From positions 248,001 through 312,000 of the forward strand of contig NZ_BMSA01000004.1 in the NCBI RefSeq assembly GCF_014648915.1: a stretch of DNA of 64,000 nt, given 5' to 3'. Shown here one piece after another: positions 1 to 8,379 of the stretch (the first letter of the stretch is position 1; each line of letters starts with the position of its first letter). The position numbers were made by a program, and so were the translations under genes. The notes under the pieces were generated by a model. That model saw nothing but the letters and a program-made list of their open reading frames with translations. It made no database searches and was not told the origin of the DNA. The DNA is from Streptomyces phaeofaciens (GTDB taxonomy: Bacteria; Actinomycetota; Actinomycetes; Streptomycetales; Streptomycetaceae).

Positions 1-180
1 GAGGGTGAAGCTATCTACGACGACGGGCTGGACGGCCTCCCGGACACCAGCATCCTCGCCGGCCGGTCCCTCTCCGTGCCGTGGGCCTGCGAACTCCCCA
101 AGGGAGAAACGTTCCTTCAGGTCGAGGTGGCGCCCGACTACGACTCGGAGACGGCGATCTTCACGGGTGACGTGAAGTAG
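1..180 (+). CDS. C-terminal fragment of a hypothetical (probably secreted) protein
   Basis: The first 59 codons of the window read open in frame 1 and end at TAG 178-180. The fragment is acidic and ends in a stretch resembling the C-terminal beta-strands of small actinobacterial extracellular proteins, with the visible motif LQVEVAPDYDSETAIFTGDV. Codon use is typical for the genus. I do not recognise a family with certainty; a DUF4352-like immunoglobulin fold is a guess. The start lies outside the window. Confidence 0.7.
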   Translation, partial: EGEAIYDDGLDGLPDTSILAGRSLSVPWACELPKGETFLQVEVAPDYDSETAIFTGDVK

Positions 181-197
181 CCCCGCCGCGCGCGGAC

Positions 198-232
198 CAC
201 CGCCCCGGCCGCAGATGCCGGCCGGGGCGGTG
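198..232 (+). terminator. Strong GC hairpin after the first gene
   Basis: A perfect 13-bp inverted repeat (198-210 with 220-232) encloses a 9-nt loop, 18 bases after the stop of the preceding gene. There is no U-tract, which is usual for Streptomyces terminators. It also lies upstream of the gene at 330. Confidence 0.75.
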
Positions 233-329
233 TCCTCCACGCGCCTTCCGACGCCCGGCGGTCGCCTCTCCCGGGCCACCCTCACCGTTCGGCTGCCCCG
301 GGGCACCGCGGTCGGAGAGACTCCTGGGC

Positions 330-845
330 ATGCCCGACAACTCGCTGTTCATCGCCGGCCTCACCGGTGTCACGGCGATCGCGGCCAGTTCGCTGGCGAG
401 CTGGCTGACCAGCAGGGGCAACGCCCACGCGGCCCGGATCCAGGTCGAGGCCGGGACCGAGGCGCAGCGCCGCGACGGCGTCCGGCAGACCCGGCGGGCC
501 GCCTACCTGGCCCTCATCGAACAGGCTCAGGTCGTCGCCGACGGGCTCCGGGGAGTCGACGCCCTCTCGACCGCCGAGGCCCGGACGGCGCTGGCCGCGC
601 ACCGGGACCGGCACCAGCGGTTGCGCCGGGCGGTGACGCTGATCGATCTGGAAGGCCCGTCCACGGTCCAGGTCGCGGCATCGAACCTGTTGATCATGTC
701 GGGCACGCTCACCACCGCGCTGGCGGCCACCGCCGAGAGCGCCTGCCGGGAGAACCGCCGTGAGTTCCGGGAGACATTGCGCGCCTACATCCGGCTGATC
801 GGCCCCTTCGTCGACGCGGCCGCCGCGGCCCTGGACGAGCGGTAG
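330..845 (+). CDS. Hypothetical membrane-anchored protein, 171 aa
   Basis: No function is recognised. Residues 4-28 form a hydrophobic segment (LFIAGLTGVTAIAASSLASWL) followed by SRGNAHAARIQVEAG, so the protein is probably held by one N-terminal membrane segment. The rest is Ala/Arg/Glu-rich and helical, resembling a cytosolic coiled-coil bundle. The ATG at 330 is chosen because GGAGAG lies about 10 bases upstream. Its 3' end runs directly into a 23-bp tandem repeat that contributes the last codon. Confidence 0.75.
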   Translation: MPDNSLFIAGLTGVTAIAASSLASWLTSRGNAHAARIQVEAGTEAQRRDGVRQTRRAAYLALIEQAQVVADGLRGVDALSTAEARTALAAHRDRHQRLRRAVTLIDLEGPSTVQVAASNLLIMSGTLTTALAATAESACRENRREFRETLRAYIRLIGPFVDAAAAALDER

Positions 846-919
846 GCGCGGCACCGGAGGAACGGTGGGCGCGGCACTTCACGAACGGTGGGCGCGGCAC
901 CGGACGAACGGTGGGCGCG
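841..919. repeat. 23-bp tandem repeat, about 3.4 copies
   Basis: Units of the form GGTGGGCGCGGCACCGGACG plus AAC occupy 841-863, 864-886 and 887-909, with a partial fourth copy at 910-919. The copies differ at only a few bases. The first unit overlaps the stop codon of the gene ending at 845; the others lie between genes. Such short arrays often arise by slippage. No coding or CRISPR function is suggested. Confidence 0.85.
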
Positions 920-992
920 CGGCGGTCCGGTGGCGCGAGGTCGCGGATTGCTGCTGTCTGTAGGGAGGGCCGCAGACAGAGAGCGAGTGAGC

Positions 993-1646
993 ATGAGGCA
1001 GACGCGCAGGCGCCTCGGAACGCCCCGGGCCGCCGGGATCGCCGGGACCGTGTTCGCGATTCTGATGGCGGCGGCGATCGTCCTGATGCGCCTCGCCCTG
1101 CCGGGCGGGGCCGACGGGGCCGACGTCGCCGTGAACGCCGGGCAACGGCACACGGTGCGGACCGCCCTGGAACTCCTGCCGTACGCGGGGATCGCCTTCC
1201 TGTGGTTCATGGGCGCGCTGCGCGAGCAGGCGGGTGCCGGTGAGGACCGGTTCGTGTCCACCGTGTTCCTGGGCAGCGGGCTGGTCTTCGTCGCCACGCT
1301 GTTCGCGAGTGCCGCGGCGGCCGGAGCCCTGCTCGCCGAAGGCCAGGACCACTCGGCGTTCGGCCGCCAGTTCGCCTACGCCATGCTGACCACGTACGCG
1401 ATGCGCATGGCGGCGGTGTTCGTCTTCACGGCCTCGACGATCGGCCACCGGCTGGGCGTCTTCCCACGCCCGCTCGTCGTCCTCAGCTATCTCGCCGGGC
1501 TGACGCTGCTCGTGGTGGGGGCGAATCTGCCCTGGTCAGAGCTGGTCTTCCCGGGCTGGGCGCTGATCGTCAGCGTGCACATCCTGCGGGGCCGGCGGCC
1601 CGACGGCTCACGGCCCGCCGGCGCGCGGCCCGGCGCACCGGCCTGA
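993..1646 (+). CDS. Hypothetical multi-pass membrane protein, 217 aa
   Basis: The protein has about five hydrophobic segments: roughly residues 14-34 (AAGIAGTVFAILMAAAIVLM), 55-75, 89-112, 125-150 and 158-200. Basic residues at both ends suggest cytosolic termini flanking the first helix. No catalytic motif is seen and I do not recognise the family. ATG 993 is preferred over the in-frame GTG at 987 because the only close purine-rich stretch (AGAGAG, 978-983) is better spaced for it. The gene is monocistronic. Confidence 0.7.
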   Translation: MRQTRRRLGTPRAAGIAGTVFAILMAAAIVLMRLALPGGADGADVAVNAGQRHTVRTALELLPYAGIAFLWFMGALREQAGAGEDRFVSTVFLGSGLVFVATLFASAAAAGALLAEGQDHSAFGRQFAYAMLTTYAMRMAAVFVFTASTIGHRLGVFPRPLVVLSYLAGLTLLVVGANLPWSELVFPGWALIVSVHILRGRRPDGSRPAGARPGAPA

Positions 1647-1757
1647 GCCGGCCGTGGCGCTCACTCCAACGGTCCACTCCTCGTCGCCGTCCTGGCGCCC
1701 GACGCCGAGGATGGACGCGGGGGAACCGGGCTGGCCATCGGAGAGGACCGATCCTTG

Positions 1758-2003
1758 GTGAGGATTGTCGTCGACCTGAACCGCTGTCAGGGATACGCGC
1801 AGTGCGCGTTCCTCGCTCCCGAGGTGTTCGTCATGCACGGCGAGGAGGGGCTGCTGTACGACCCGGAGCCCGACGAGGCACAGCGCGAGAAGCTGGCCCA
1901 GGCCGTCGCCGCCTGCCCCGTCCAGGCCATCCTCGTGGACGCCGTCGAGACGCCGGACCGTCGGATCCGACGGTCACGGCGGGCGCACCGGCCGGGGCGG
2001 TGA
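1758..2003 (+). CDS. [3Fe-4S] ferredoxin, P450 redox partner
   Basis: This 81-aa ferredoxin passes electrons from the reductase encoded 3 bp downstream to the P450 that follows. Three cysteines remain (about C10, C16 and C53-Pro). The first loop is CQGYAQC, with Tyr where a 4Fe-4S protein would have its middle Cys; this pattern is typical of the [3Fe-4S] ferredoxins that serve actinobacterial P450s. Arg-rich residues extend the C-terminus. GTG 1758 fits the family N-terminus (RIVVDLNRC). TTG 1755 is an alternative, with GGAGAGGA at 1740-1747. Confidence 0.93.
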   Translation: MRIVVDLNRCQGYAQCAFLAPEVFVMHGEEGLLYDPEPDEAQREKLAQAVAACPVQAILVDAVETPDRRIRRSRRAHRPGR

Positions 2004-2006
2004 CCC

Positions 2007-3398
2007 GTGAACGGTGACGGACCCCTGCACAGACTCCGACGCGAAGGACGCATCGTCGTCGTCGGCGCCTCGCTGGCCGGCCTGCGCGCCGCGGAGACCC
2101 TGCGCGACGAGGGCTTCGCCGGATCACTGACGTTGATCGGCGACGAACCGTACGAGCCGTACGACCGGCCTCCGCTGTCCAAACAGGTGCTGCTGGGCAT
2201 GGCCGACGCCGACCGCACCGCGCTGCCCCGGCGCCGGGCCCTCGACGCGACCTGGCGGCTCGGTGTGGCGGCGACCGGGCTGGACATGGCCGCCCGCCGG
2301 GTGCGGCTGGCCGACGGCGACGAGGTGCCGTACGACCGGCTGCTGATCGCGACCGGGGTGCGGGCGCGTCCCTGGCCGCGCGAGGCCGAGGCGGCGCTCG
2401 ACGGTGTCATCTGTCTGCGCAGTCGCGGCGACGGCGCCGCCCTCGCGCGGCGGCTCGCCGAGGGCCCCCGGCGGGTCCTCGTCATCGGCGCCGGGTTCAC
2501 CGGCTCGGAGATCGCCTCCGCCTGCCGTGAGCGCGGTGTCGCCGTCACCGTCGCCGAGCGCGGCGCGGCACCCCTGGTCGGCGCACTCGGCGGGGTGGTC
2601 GGCGCCGTCGCCGCCGAACTCCAGCGCGCGCACGGTGTGGACCTGCGGTGCGGGGTCATGGTGACCGCTCTGGAGGGCGACGCCTCGGGGCGGGTGCGGG
2701 CGGCGCAGCTGTCCGACGGCTCCACCGTCGAGGCCGACGTGGTGGTCGTCTCGCTGGGTGCCCAGCGCAACACCGACTGGCTCGCCGGGTCCGGACTCGG
2801 CGCCGGCCCGCGCGGCATCGCCTGCGACGCCGGCTGCCGCGCCTTCGACATCCGCGGCATCGTGACCGACGACATCTTCGCGGCGGGCGATGTGGCCCGC
2901 TGCCCGCACCCCTTGTTCGGCTACCAGTTCCTGTCGCTCGAACACTGGGGCAACGCCGTGTCGCAGGCCCGGATCGCGGCACACAACATGATCAGCGAGA
3001 GCACCGACCGCCTCCCCCACCTGGCCGTGCCGGCCTTCTGGTCCTCCCAGTTCGGAGTCAGCATCAAGTCGGTCGGCGTACCGACCCTGGGGACGGAGAT
3101 CGTCGTCCCGCAGGGCTCGCTCGACGGTGGCGGATTCGTGGGCGTCTACGGCTACCAGGGGCGCGTGGTCGGCGCGGTCTCCTTCGACCACGCCCGCTGG
3201 CTGCCGTTCTACGAGGAGCAGATCGAGAAGGCGGCACCCTTCCCGCCGCCGTTCCCCACGCTCGACCGGCGTCCGGACGCACAGCGGCCGAGGGACGCGG
3301 ACTTCCCCGACCCGTCGGTCCCCACCCACGGTCCCACCGTGACCCTCAGCGGCTATTCGCCGGCCGACCGCCGGATGACGTTCACGCCCGCGCACTGA
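2007..3398 (+). CDS. FAD-dependent ferredoxin reductase (NAD(P)H:ferredoxin oxidoreductase)
   Basis: A 463-aa flavoprotein of the pyridine nucleotide-disulfide oxidoreductase fold used by class I P450 systems. An FAD-binding Rossmann motif lies near residues 16-30 (VVVGASLAGLRAAE). YEPYDRPPLSK follows at about 49-59, and a second nucleotide motif at about 158-169 (LVIGAGFTGSEI) should bind NAD(P)H. The FAD-anchoring DIFAAGDVA motif lies near 290 and a reductase C-terminal domain follows. The GTG start is 4 bases after the ferredoxin stop, so translation is likely coupled. Its neighbours supply the electron acceptor and the terminal monooxygenase. Confidence 0.93.
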   Translation: MNGDGPLHRLRREGRIVVVGASLAGLRAAETLRDEGFAGSLTLIGDEPYEPYDRPPLSKQVLLGMADADRTALPRRRALDATWRLGVAATGLDMAARRVRLADGDEVPYDRLLIATGVRARPWPREAEAALDGVICLRSRGDGAALARRLAEGPRRVLVIGAGFTGSEIASACRERGVAVTVAERGAAPLVGALGGVVGAVAAELQRAHGVDLRCGVMVTALEGDASGRVRAAQLSDGSTVEADVVVVSLGAQRNTDWLAGSGLGAGPRGIACDAGCRAFDIRGIVTDDIFAAGDVARCPHPLFGYQFLSLEHWGNAVSQARIAAHNMISESTDRLPHLAVPAFWSSQFGVSIKSVGVPTLGTEIVVPQGSLDGGGFVGVYGYQGRVVGAVSFDHARWLPFYEEQIEKAAPFPPPFPTLDRRPDAQRPRDADFPDPSVPTHGPTVTLSGYSPADRRMTFTPAH

Positions 3399-3422
3399 TC
3401 CGCACGGCCCCGAGGACCCGCC

Positions 3423-4661
3423 ATGACGCAATCCCTGCTGCACCAGATCCTGGACCCCGCGAACCGCGCCGATCCCTATCCGATCTACGCGGAACTGCGC
3501 AAGACGCCGGTCCACCACGAGGAGGACGGGCCGTTCGTCGTCAGCACCTACTACGAGATCCGCAGCCTCCTGCACGATCCCCGCATCAGCTCCGACGCCC
3601 ACAATCTGGTCTCGACCGGCCATGACCCACTGGCCGAGCCGGCCCAGGAGGAACAGAGCGAGCTGCCCCCCAGCTTCCTGCGGCTCGATCCGCCCGAGCA
3701 CGACCGGTTGCGGCGCATGACCAACCGGCACTTCGGCCCGCCGCACTCACCCCACCGGGTGGACGGAATGCGCGGGGAACTCCAGGGCATCGTCACCGGG
3801 CTCATCGACGGGATCGGCGACCCCGGCCGGATCGACCTGGTGGACCAGTTCTCCTACCCCTTCCCGGTGACGGTGATCTGCCGGCTGCTCGGGGTGCCCC
3901 GCGAGGACGAGGCGCGCTTCCACGGCTGGGCGGACGCCATCGCCGCGAGCCTGGACCCCGATCCGGACGCGGATCCGGCGGAGCGCGGCAAGGGCGCGCC
4001 CGACGCCCGGATGCAGCTCGGGATGTACCTGGCCGGTCTGATCGAGGAGCGCCGCAAGAACCCCGGGGACGACATGCTTTCCGAGCTGGCCTCCGCCAAG
4101 GGCCCGGACGGCACGCTGACCACGATGGAACTGCTCAGCACCGCGGCCCTGTTGCTGATCGCGGGGCACGAGACGACCGTCAACCTGGTCACCAACGGCA
4201 TGCTGACCCTGCTGCGCAATCCCGACGTCCTCCAGCGGCTGCGCGCGGACCCGCGGCTCGCCGTACCGATCGTCGAGGAACTGCTGCGCTTCGAGCCGCC
4301 GGTGCAACTGGTGCCGCAGCGCACTCCGCTGGCCGACATCGAGGTCCACGGCGTCACCATCCCGAAGGGCTCCTCGCTCTGGCTGGTGCTGGCGTCCGGC
4401 AACCGCGACCCACGCCGCTTCGAGAACCCGGACCGCTTCGATCCCGACCGGCGCGACATCCAGCACCTCGGCCTGGGCAGCGGCATCCACAGCTGCTTCG
4501 GCGCGCCGCTCGCCCGGCTGGAGGCGCAGTTCGCCCTGTCGGAGCTGGCCCGCAGGCTGGAGAACCCGCGCCTCCTGGAGGACCCGCCCCCGTACCGGCA
4601 GAACGCCGTGCTGCGCGGGCCACGCCATCTGTCCATCGCCTGCGACGGAATCCGGCCCTGA
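3423..4661 (+). CDS. Cytochrome P450 monooxygenase, 412 aa
   Basis: A soluble bacterial P450 that should insert one oxygen atom into an unidentified substrate, using the ferredoxin and reductase encoded just upstream. Visible signatures are the I-helix oxygen-activation motif AGHETT (247-252), the K-helix ExxR (E286-R289), and the haem loop LGSGIHSCFG with the axial Cys at 358. The usual Phe at the start of the haem loop is Leu (HLGLGSG), an accepted variation. Length matches the family. The three genes make a self-contained class I system. No biosynthetic genes lie beside it, so the substrate cannot be inferred. Confidence 0.95.
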   Translation: MTQSLLHQILDPANRADPYPIYAELRKTPVHHEEDGPFVVSTYYEIRSLLHDPRISSDAHNLVSTGHDPLAEPAQEEQSELPPSFLRLDPPEHDRLRRMTNRHFGPPHSPHRVDGMRGELQGIVTGLIDGIGDPGRIDLVDQFSYPFPVTVICRLLGVPREDEARFHGWADAIAASLDPDPDADPAERGKGAPDARMQLGMYLAGLIEERRKNPGDDMLSELASAKGPDGTLTTMELLSTAALLLIAGHETTVNLVTNGMLTLLRNPDVLQRLRADPRLAVPIVEELLRFEPPVQLVPQRTPLADIEVHGVTIPKGSSLWLVLASGNRDPRRFENPDRFDPDRRDIQHLGLGSGIHSCFGAPLARLEAQFALSELARRLENPRLLEDPPPYRQNAVLRGPRHLSIACDGIRP

Positions 4662-4674
4662 GGGATTCGGCGGC

Positions 4675-6594
4675 TCAGGGCCGGAGCGGGCTGCACAGCA
4701 GGGCCGCGGGGCCCTGCCGCGCGCCCACGCGGGTGGTGAAGGCGATGCCCGCGGCGTACTCGTCGGCGGCGCACTGGCCCTTGTAGCGGCCCTGGGCGAA
4801 GTCGCCGCCGGTGCCGTCGGCGGGCCGGTTGTCGGACCGGTCGAACCAGACGGTCCGTCCGGTGCGGCCCGTCGTGGTGCGGGCGGGTGCGCACAGGGCC
4901 GCCGACACCCGCTCGCCGCGGCGACTGTAGCCGATCAGGAACTGCCCGGCGGGGCACTGGAGTTTGGTGTAGCCGCCGGCCCAGTCGCCGTTCGCGGGGA
5001 CATGGCGTTCGTCGGTGACGACCGTCTGCGCGTTCCCGTCGGCGCGCAGGTCGCCGGCGGTCACGTCGGTGCACAGGCCCCGGCCGCCGGTGTGGCTGAG
5101 CCCGGCCAGCCGCAGCCCGTCGGGGCAGGCGGCCTTGGACGCACCTGAATCCCAGTCGCCGCCGGCCCGCACCCGCAGGGACCGGACGTCGTCGCCCCGG
5201 TCGGTGGTGAGCATGCGCCAGGCGGGCACCGGTGCGACGGGGCCGGTGCGACCGGGGGACGTCATCAGGCGCTGCCAGCCGGTGCCGCGCCAGTCGGCCC
5301 CGTCGAGGATGCCGTACCGCCGCCCGGCGGTGTCGTAGCGCAGCAGGGACCAGTCGTCGTGACCCTCCCAGCCGACCAGCGGCCAGTAGGCGAAGTCGGC
5401 GTCGTGGTCGGCGAAGTAGTCGGTGATGCTGCCGAACCAGGTGCGGGCGGCGGCGCCCGTCTCACCGGCGCCGATGCCGAACTCGCTGATCCACACGGGG
5501 GCGGTGTAGTGCTGCCCCTCCGTGGTGACGAAGAAGGCCTGGTCGGCGAGGGTCTGGTACAGCTGGTCGCGGGTCAGGTCCTGGTAGCGGGCGTCGTGGG
5601 TCTCGCCGATTCCGGTGGCGCCGCTGTGCCGGGGACCGGTGTAGCCGTAGAAGTGGGCCGAGTAGACCAGCTTGTGGGCGTTCACCAGGGTGTGCGAGAG
5701 GGTGCGGGCGGGGGCGAGGGTGGGACGTTCGTGCGGCAGTCCGTCGACGGGCAGGCCGGTCCAGTTGATGCCCTCGACGACGATCAGCAGGTCGGGGTTG
5801 CCCTCGATGAGGATGCGGTCGGCGGCGAGCCGGGCCGCCGCGTACCAGTCGTGGGCGTCGCCGAGCCCCCAGTTGGGGTCGTCCAGCACGTCGCGGCGTA
5901 CCTCGTTGTACAGGTCGGCTCCGACCACCCGGGGGTCGGCGGCGTAGCGGCGGGCCATGAGGACCCAGTCGTCCGCCCATCGTTCGGTGGACTGGCTGCT
6001 GTTCCAGCGTTCGTTGCCGTCCACGCCGCAGCACCAACGGGTGGTGTTGGTGTGGTTGTTGAGGATCACCGCGAATCCGCTGCCGGTGAGCGCGCTGACC
6101 ACGGCGTCGTAGATCTCCAGGGGTGTCCTGCCGCGCAGCTGCGGGTTGGCCGTGACGGCGGCGTCCGGGACCGGTGCGGTCGCGTGGATCATCTCGTTGG
6201 AGAACGGCAGCCGGACGCTGTTGATGCCGAGTGCGTGGAAGTCCGCGAGGAGTTCGGGCAGCGGGGCGCGGTCCAGGCCGAGGGGGATGCCGTAGGAGTT
6301 CTGGCCGGCGTGGTGGTTGGCCGGGTCGGAGGTGCTTCCGCTGCCGGTCCAGGACCCTTGCGCACCGTCCCAGTTGGCGGACTTCAGGCGGAAGCGGTCT
6401 CCCCGGGCGTCGACGATGTAGCGGCCGCGGGTGGACAGCGGCGGCTGCCAGCTGTCGGCCGCCGCCTCGGCGGGGGCGGCCTCGACGGCGGCAGCGGCCT
6501 CGGCGGGGGCGGCGACCGCGCTCGGTGCCGCCGTCAGCAGGGTGAGTGCTACGGCTGCCATTACTGTCAGGTGCGTGACAAATCTGGACGGCAT
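4675..6594 (-). CDS. Secreted GH5-type (clan GH-A) glycosidase with threefold Cys-pair C-terminal domain
   Basis: A 639-aa exported hydrolase. A Sec signal (RFVTHLTVMAAVALTLLTA...AVAA) is followed by an Ala/Glu-rich linker and a TIM-barrel cellulase-like domain at about 50-450. The acid/base is in LYNEV (about E231) and the nucleophile in WISEFGIG (about E371), a retaining GH-A layout. Residues about 462-638 hold three related repeats of the form DW-x(2-3)-G-x(2)-K-x(2)-CP-x-G...LC, each with a Cys pair, possibly carbohydrate- or wall-binding. The ATG at 6594 is chosen for the adjacent GAGGACC Shine-Dalgarno and intact signal peptide; an ATG 18 codons upstream would bury the signal. Substrate unknown. 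Confidence 0.85.
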   Translation of the reverse strand: MPSRFVTHLTVMAAVALTLLTAAPSAVAAPAEAAAAVEAAPAEAAADSWQPPLSTRGRYIVDARGDRFRLKSANWDGAQGSWTGSGSTSDPANHHAGQNSYGIPLGLDRAPLPELLADFHALGINSVRLPFSNEMIHATAPVPDAAVTANPQLRGRTPLEIYDAVVSALTGSGFAVILNNHTNTTRWCCGVDGNERWNSSQSTERWADDWVLMARRYAADPRVVGADLYNEVRRDVLDDPNWGLGDAHDWYAAARLAADRILIEGNPDLLIVVEGINWTGLPVDGLPHERPTLAPARTLSHTLVNAHKLVYSAHFYGYTGPRHSGATGIGETHDARYQDLTRDQLYQTLADQAFFVTTEGQHYTAPVWISEFGIGAGETGAAARTWFGSITDYFADHDADFAYWPLVGWEGHDDWSLLRYDTAGRRYGILDGADWRGTGWQRLMTSPGRTGPVAPVPAWRMLTTDRGDDVRSLRVRAGGDWDSGASKAACPDGLRLAGLSHTGGRGLCTDVTAGDLRADGNAQTVVTDERHVPANGDWAGGYTKLQCPAGQFLIGYSRRGERVSAALCAPARTTTGRTGRTVWFDRSDNRPADGTGGDFAQGRYKGQCAADEYAAGIAFTTRVGARQGPAALLCSPLRP

Positions 6595-6660
6595 CCTGGT
6601 CCTCTGCGAGCGCGGGGCGGGGGGGGTACCGGGAACGGCGGCTGCCACCCTACGAGGGAA

Positions 6661-6684
6661 CGGCCGCCAGGTCGATGGCGGCCG
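6661..6684 (-). terminator. Hairpin downstream of the acyl-CoA ligase gene
   Basis: CGGCCGCCA (6661-6669) pairs perfectly with TGGCGGCCG (6676-6684) around a 6-nt loop, in the gap between the minus-strand ligase (ends 6743) and the glycosidase start (6594). It probably terminates the ligase transcript. Confidence 0.55.
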
Positions 6685-6742
6685 CCGTCACGATTCCCGG
6701 ATCCACCCGCCGCGCGTCACGGAAACCGCGCCCGCGCCGGGA

Positions 6743-8230
6743 TCACGCCGTCGGCGCGGTGATCTCCCGCTTGAGGATCTTGCCACTGGGCCCGGTCGGC
6801 AGGGCGTCCATCAGCCACACCTCGCGCGGGTACTTGTACGCCGCCACCCGGTCCTTGACGAACTCCCGCAGCTCGTCGGGCGTCGCGTGCGCGCCGGGGC
6901 GCAGGACGACCGCGGCCGCGATCTCCTCGCCCAGGTGGGCGTCCGCCCGGCCCACCACGGCGGCCAGCGCCACCGCGGGGTGCTCGTGGAGCACCTCCTC
7001 GATCTCCCGCGGGTAGACGTTGTAGCCACCCCGGATGATCATGTCCTTCTTGCGGTCGACGATGTAGAAGTAGCCGTCCTCGTCCTGCCGGGCGAGGTCA
7101 CCGGAGCGCAGCCAGCCGTCCGGGACGGCCGCCGCCGTCTCCTCCGGCCGGTTCCAGTACTCCTTCATCACGTTCGGCCCGCGCACCGCCAGCTCACCGA
7201 TCTCGCCGGGGGCGACGTCCTGGCCCTTGTCGTCCAGCAGCCGCACCTCCACGTCCCGGATGGGGGTGCCGATGGACCCGGCCTTGCGCGGCCGGTCGGG
7301 GTGGTTGAACGTGACCACCGGGCTGGTCTCGGACATGCCGAAGCCCTCCAGCACGGCGCAGCCGAAGCGCTGCTCGAAGCCGTGCAGGATCTCCACCGGC
7401 AGCGAGGCCCCGCCGGAGATGCACATCCGCAGCGTGGACACGTCCGCGTCCGACGGGTGCTGGAGCAGGGCCGCGTACATGGTCGGCACGCCCTCGAAGA
7501 CCGTGGCCCCGTCGCGGGCGATGGCGTCCAGCACCGCCTGCGGGTCGAAGCGGGGGACGAGGGTGAGCGAGGCGCCGGCCCGGACGGCCACGCTCATGGT
7601 GCAGATCTGGCCGAAGATGTGGAACAGCGGCAGACAGCCGACCACCACGTCCTCGGGTGTCATCCGCTGCACCTGGACCGTGTTGACCTCGGTGTTGTGC
7701 CGCAGCCCGCCGTGCGTGAGCGCGGCACCCTTGGGCCGGCCCGTGGTGCCGGAGGTGTACAGCAGCACCGCCACGTCGTCGTCCGCCGTCGGCGCCACCT
7801 CCGGCAGCGGCTCGTGCCCGGCCAGCAGAGCGGCGAACGCGGCCGGCTCCACGGCGAGGTGCCGCACCCCGGCGGCGGCCGCGCCCTGCGCGCCCTCCCC
7901 CGGCGCCTGGTGCCACTCGAACAGGAGCACCGCCCCGGAGTCGTCGAGGTGGTACTCCGTCTCCCGGGTCTTCAGCAGCGGGTTCATCGGTACGACGACC
8001 GCGCCGGCGCGCAGGACGCCGTAGTACAGGACGACGAACTCGGGAACGTTCGGCAGCATCAGGGCGACCCGGTCCCCGGGGCGGACCCCCTCGGCCCGGA
8101 GCAGGGCGGCGGCGCGGGCGCTGCGCTCGTCCAGGTCCGCGTAGCCGGTGACCTGGCCCGCGAACCGCAGTGCGGGCCGTTCCGGCTGCCGTCCTGCCGT
8201 CTCCACCAGGAACTCCGCCAGATTGGCCAT
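6743..8230 (-). CDS. Long-chain-fatty-acid-type acyl-CoA ligase (AMP-binding)
   Basis: A 495-aa member of the ANL adenylating superfamily that activates a carboxylic acid with ATP and CoA. The P-loop-like motif LLYTSGTTGRPKG lies near 155-167, the adenylate-binding EGFGMSET near 285, the hinge aspartate region GWLRSGDLARQD near 390, and the catalytic lysine context GPSGKILKRE near the C-terminus. ATG 8230 is preferred: a GGAGG lies just upstream and the protein then begins at the family N-terminus (MANLAEFLVETA). The divergent PucR-type regulator across a 149-bp gap with a palindrome is the likely controller. Chain-length preference cannot be read; fatty or aromatic acids are both possible. 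Confidence 0.92.
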   Translation of the reverse strand: MANLAEFLVETAGRQPERPALRFAGQVTGYADLDERSARAAALLRAEGVRPGDRVALMLPNVPEFVVLYYGVLRAGAVVVPMNPLLKTRETEYHLDDSGAVLLFEWHQAPGEGAQGAAAAGVRHLAVEPAAFAALLAGHEPLPEVAPTADDDVAVLLYTSGTTGRPKGAALTHGGLRHNTEVNTVQVQRMTPEDVVVGCLPLFHIFGQICTMSVAVRAGASLTLVPRFDPQAVLDAIARDGATVFEGVPTMYAALLQHPSDADVSTLRMCISGGASLPVEILHGFEQRFGCAVLEGFGMSETSPVVTFNHPDRPRKAGSIGTPIRDVEVRLLDDKGQDVAPGEIGELAVRGPNVMKEYWNRPEETAAAVPDGWLRSGDLARQDEDGYFYIVDRKKDMIIRGGYNVYPREIEEVLHEHPAVALAAVVGRADAHLGEEIAAAVVLRPGAHATPDELREFVKDRVAAYKYPREVWLMDALPTGPSGKILKREITAPTA

Positions 8231-8339
8231 TTCCGCCTCCACGAATGTCACCGTCGAAATCCGCCGTTCACGTGGACGACATGGTGCTGCCACGCGTGAC
8301 GACGGCCTATGGGCGGTGTGACAGCGTCCACCCCGCCGG

Positions 8340-8357
8340 ATTGTTCCCTGGAACAAT
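8340..8357. promoter_or_regulatory. Perfect 18-bp palindrome, probable operator
   Basis: ATTGTTCCCTGGAACAAT is an inverted repeat with 8-bp arms and a 2-bp centre. It lies 23 bases before the PucR-type regulator start and about 110 bases before the divergent ligase start. A symmetric site this close to the regulator gene suggests autoregulation and control of the ligase. This is inferred; no binding data are visible. Confidence 0.7.
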
Positions 8358-8379
8358 AGGGCGCCGTTAAGCTGCGACG

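Noticed and set aside
841..919. CRISPR array
   Set aside because: Repeats are head-to-tail with no spacers and there are no cas genes.
6431..8299. Long open frame on the plus strand (622 codons) opposite the acyl-CoA ligase
   Set aside because: It mirrors the codon structure of the ligase gene, has no recognisable protein pattern and no ribosome site; high-GC antisense frame.
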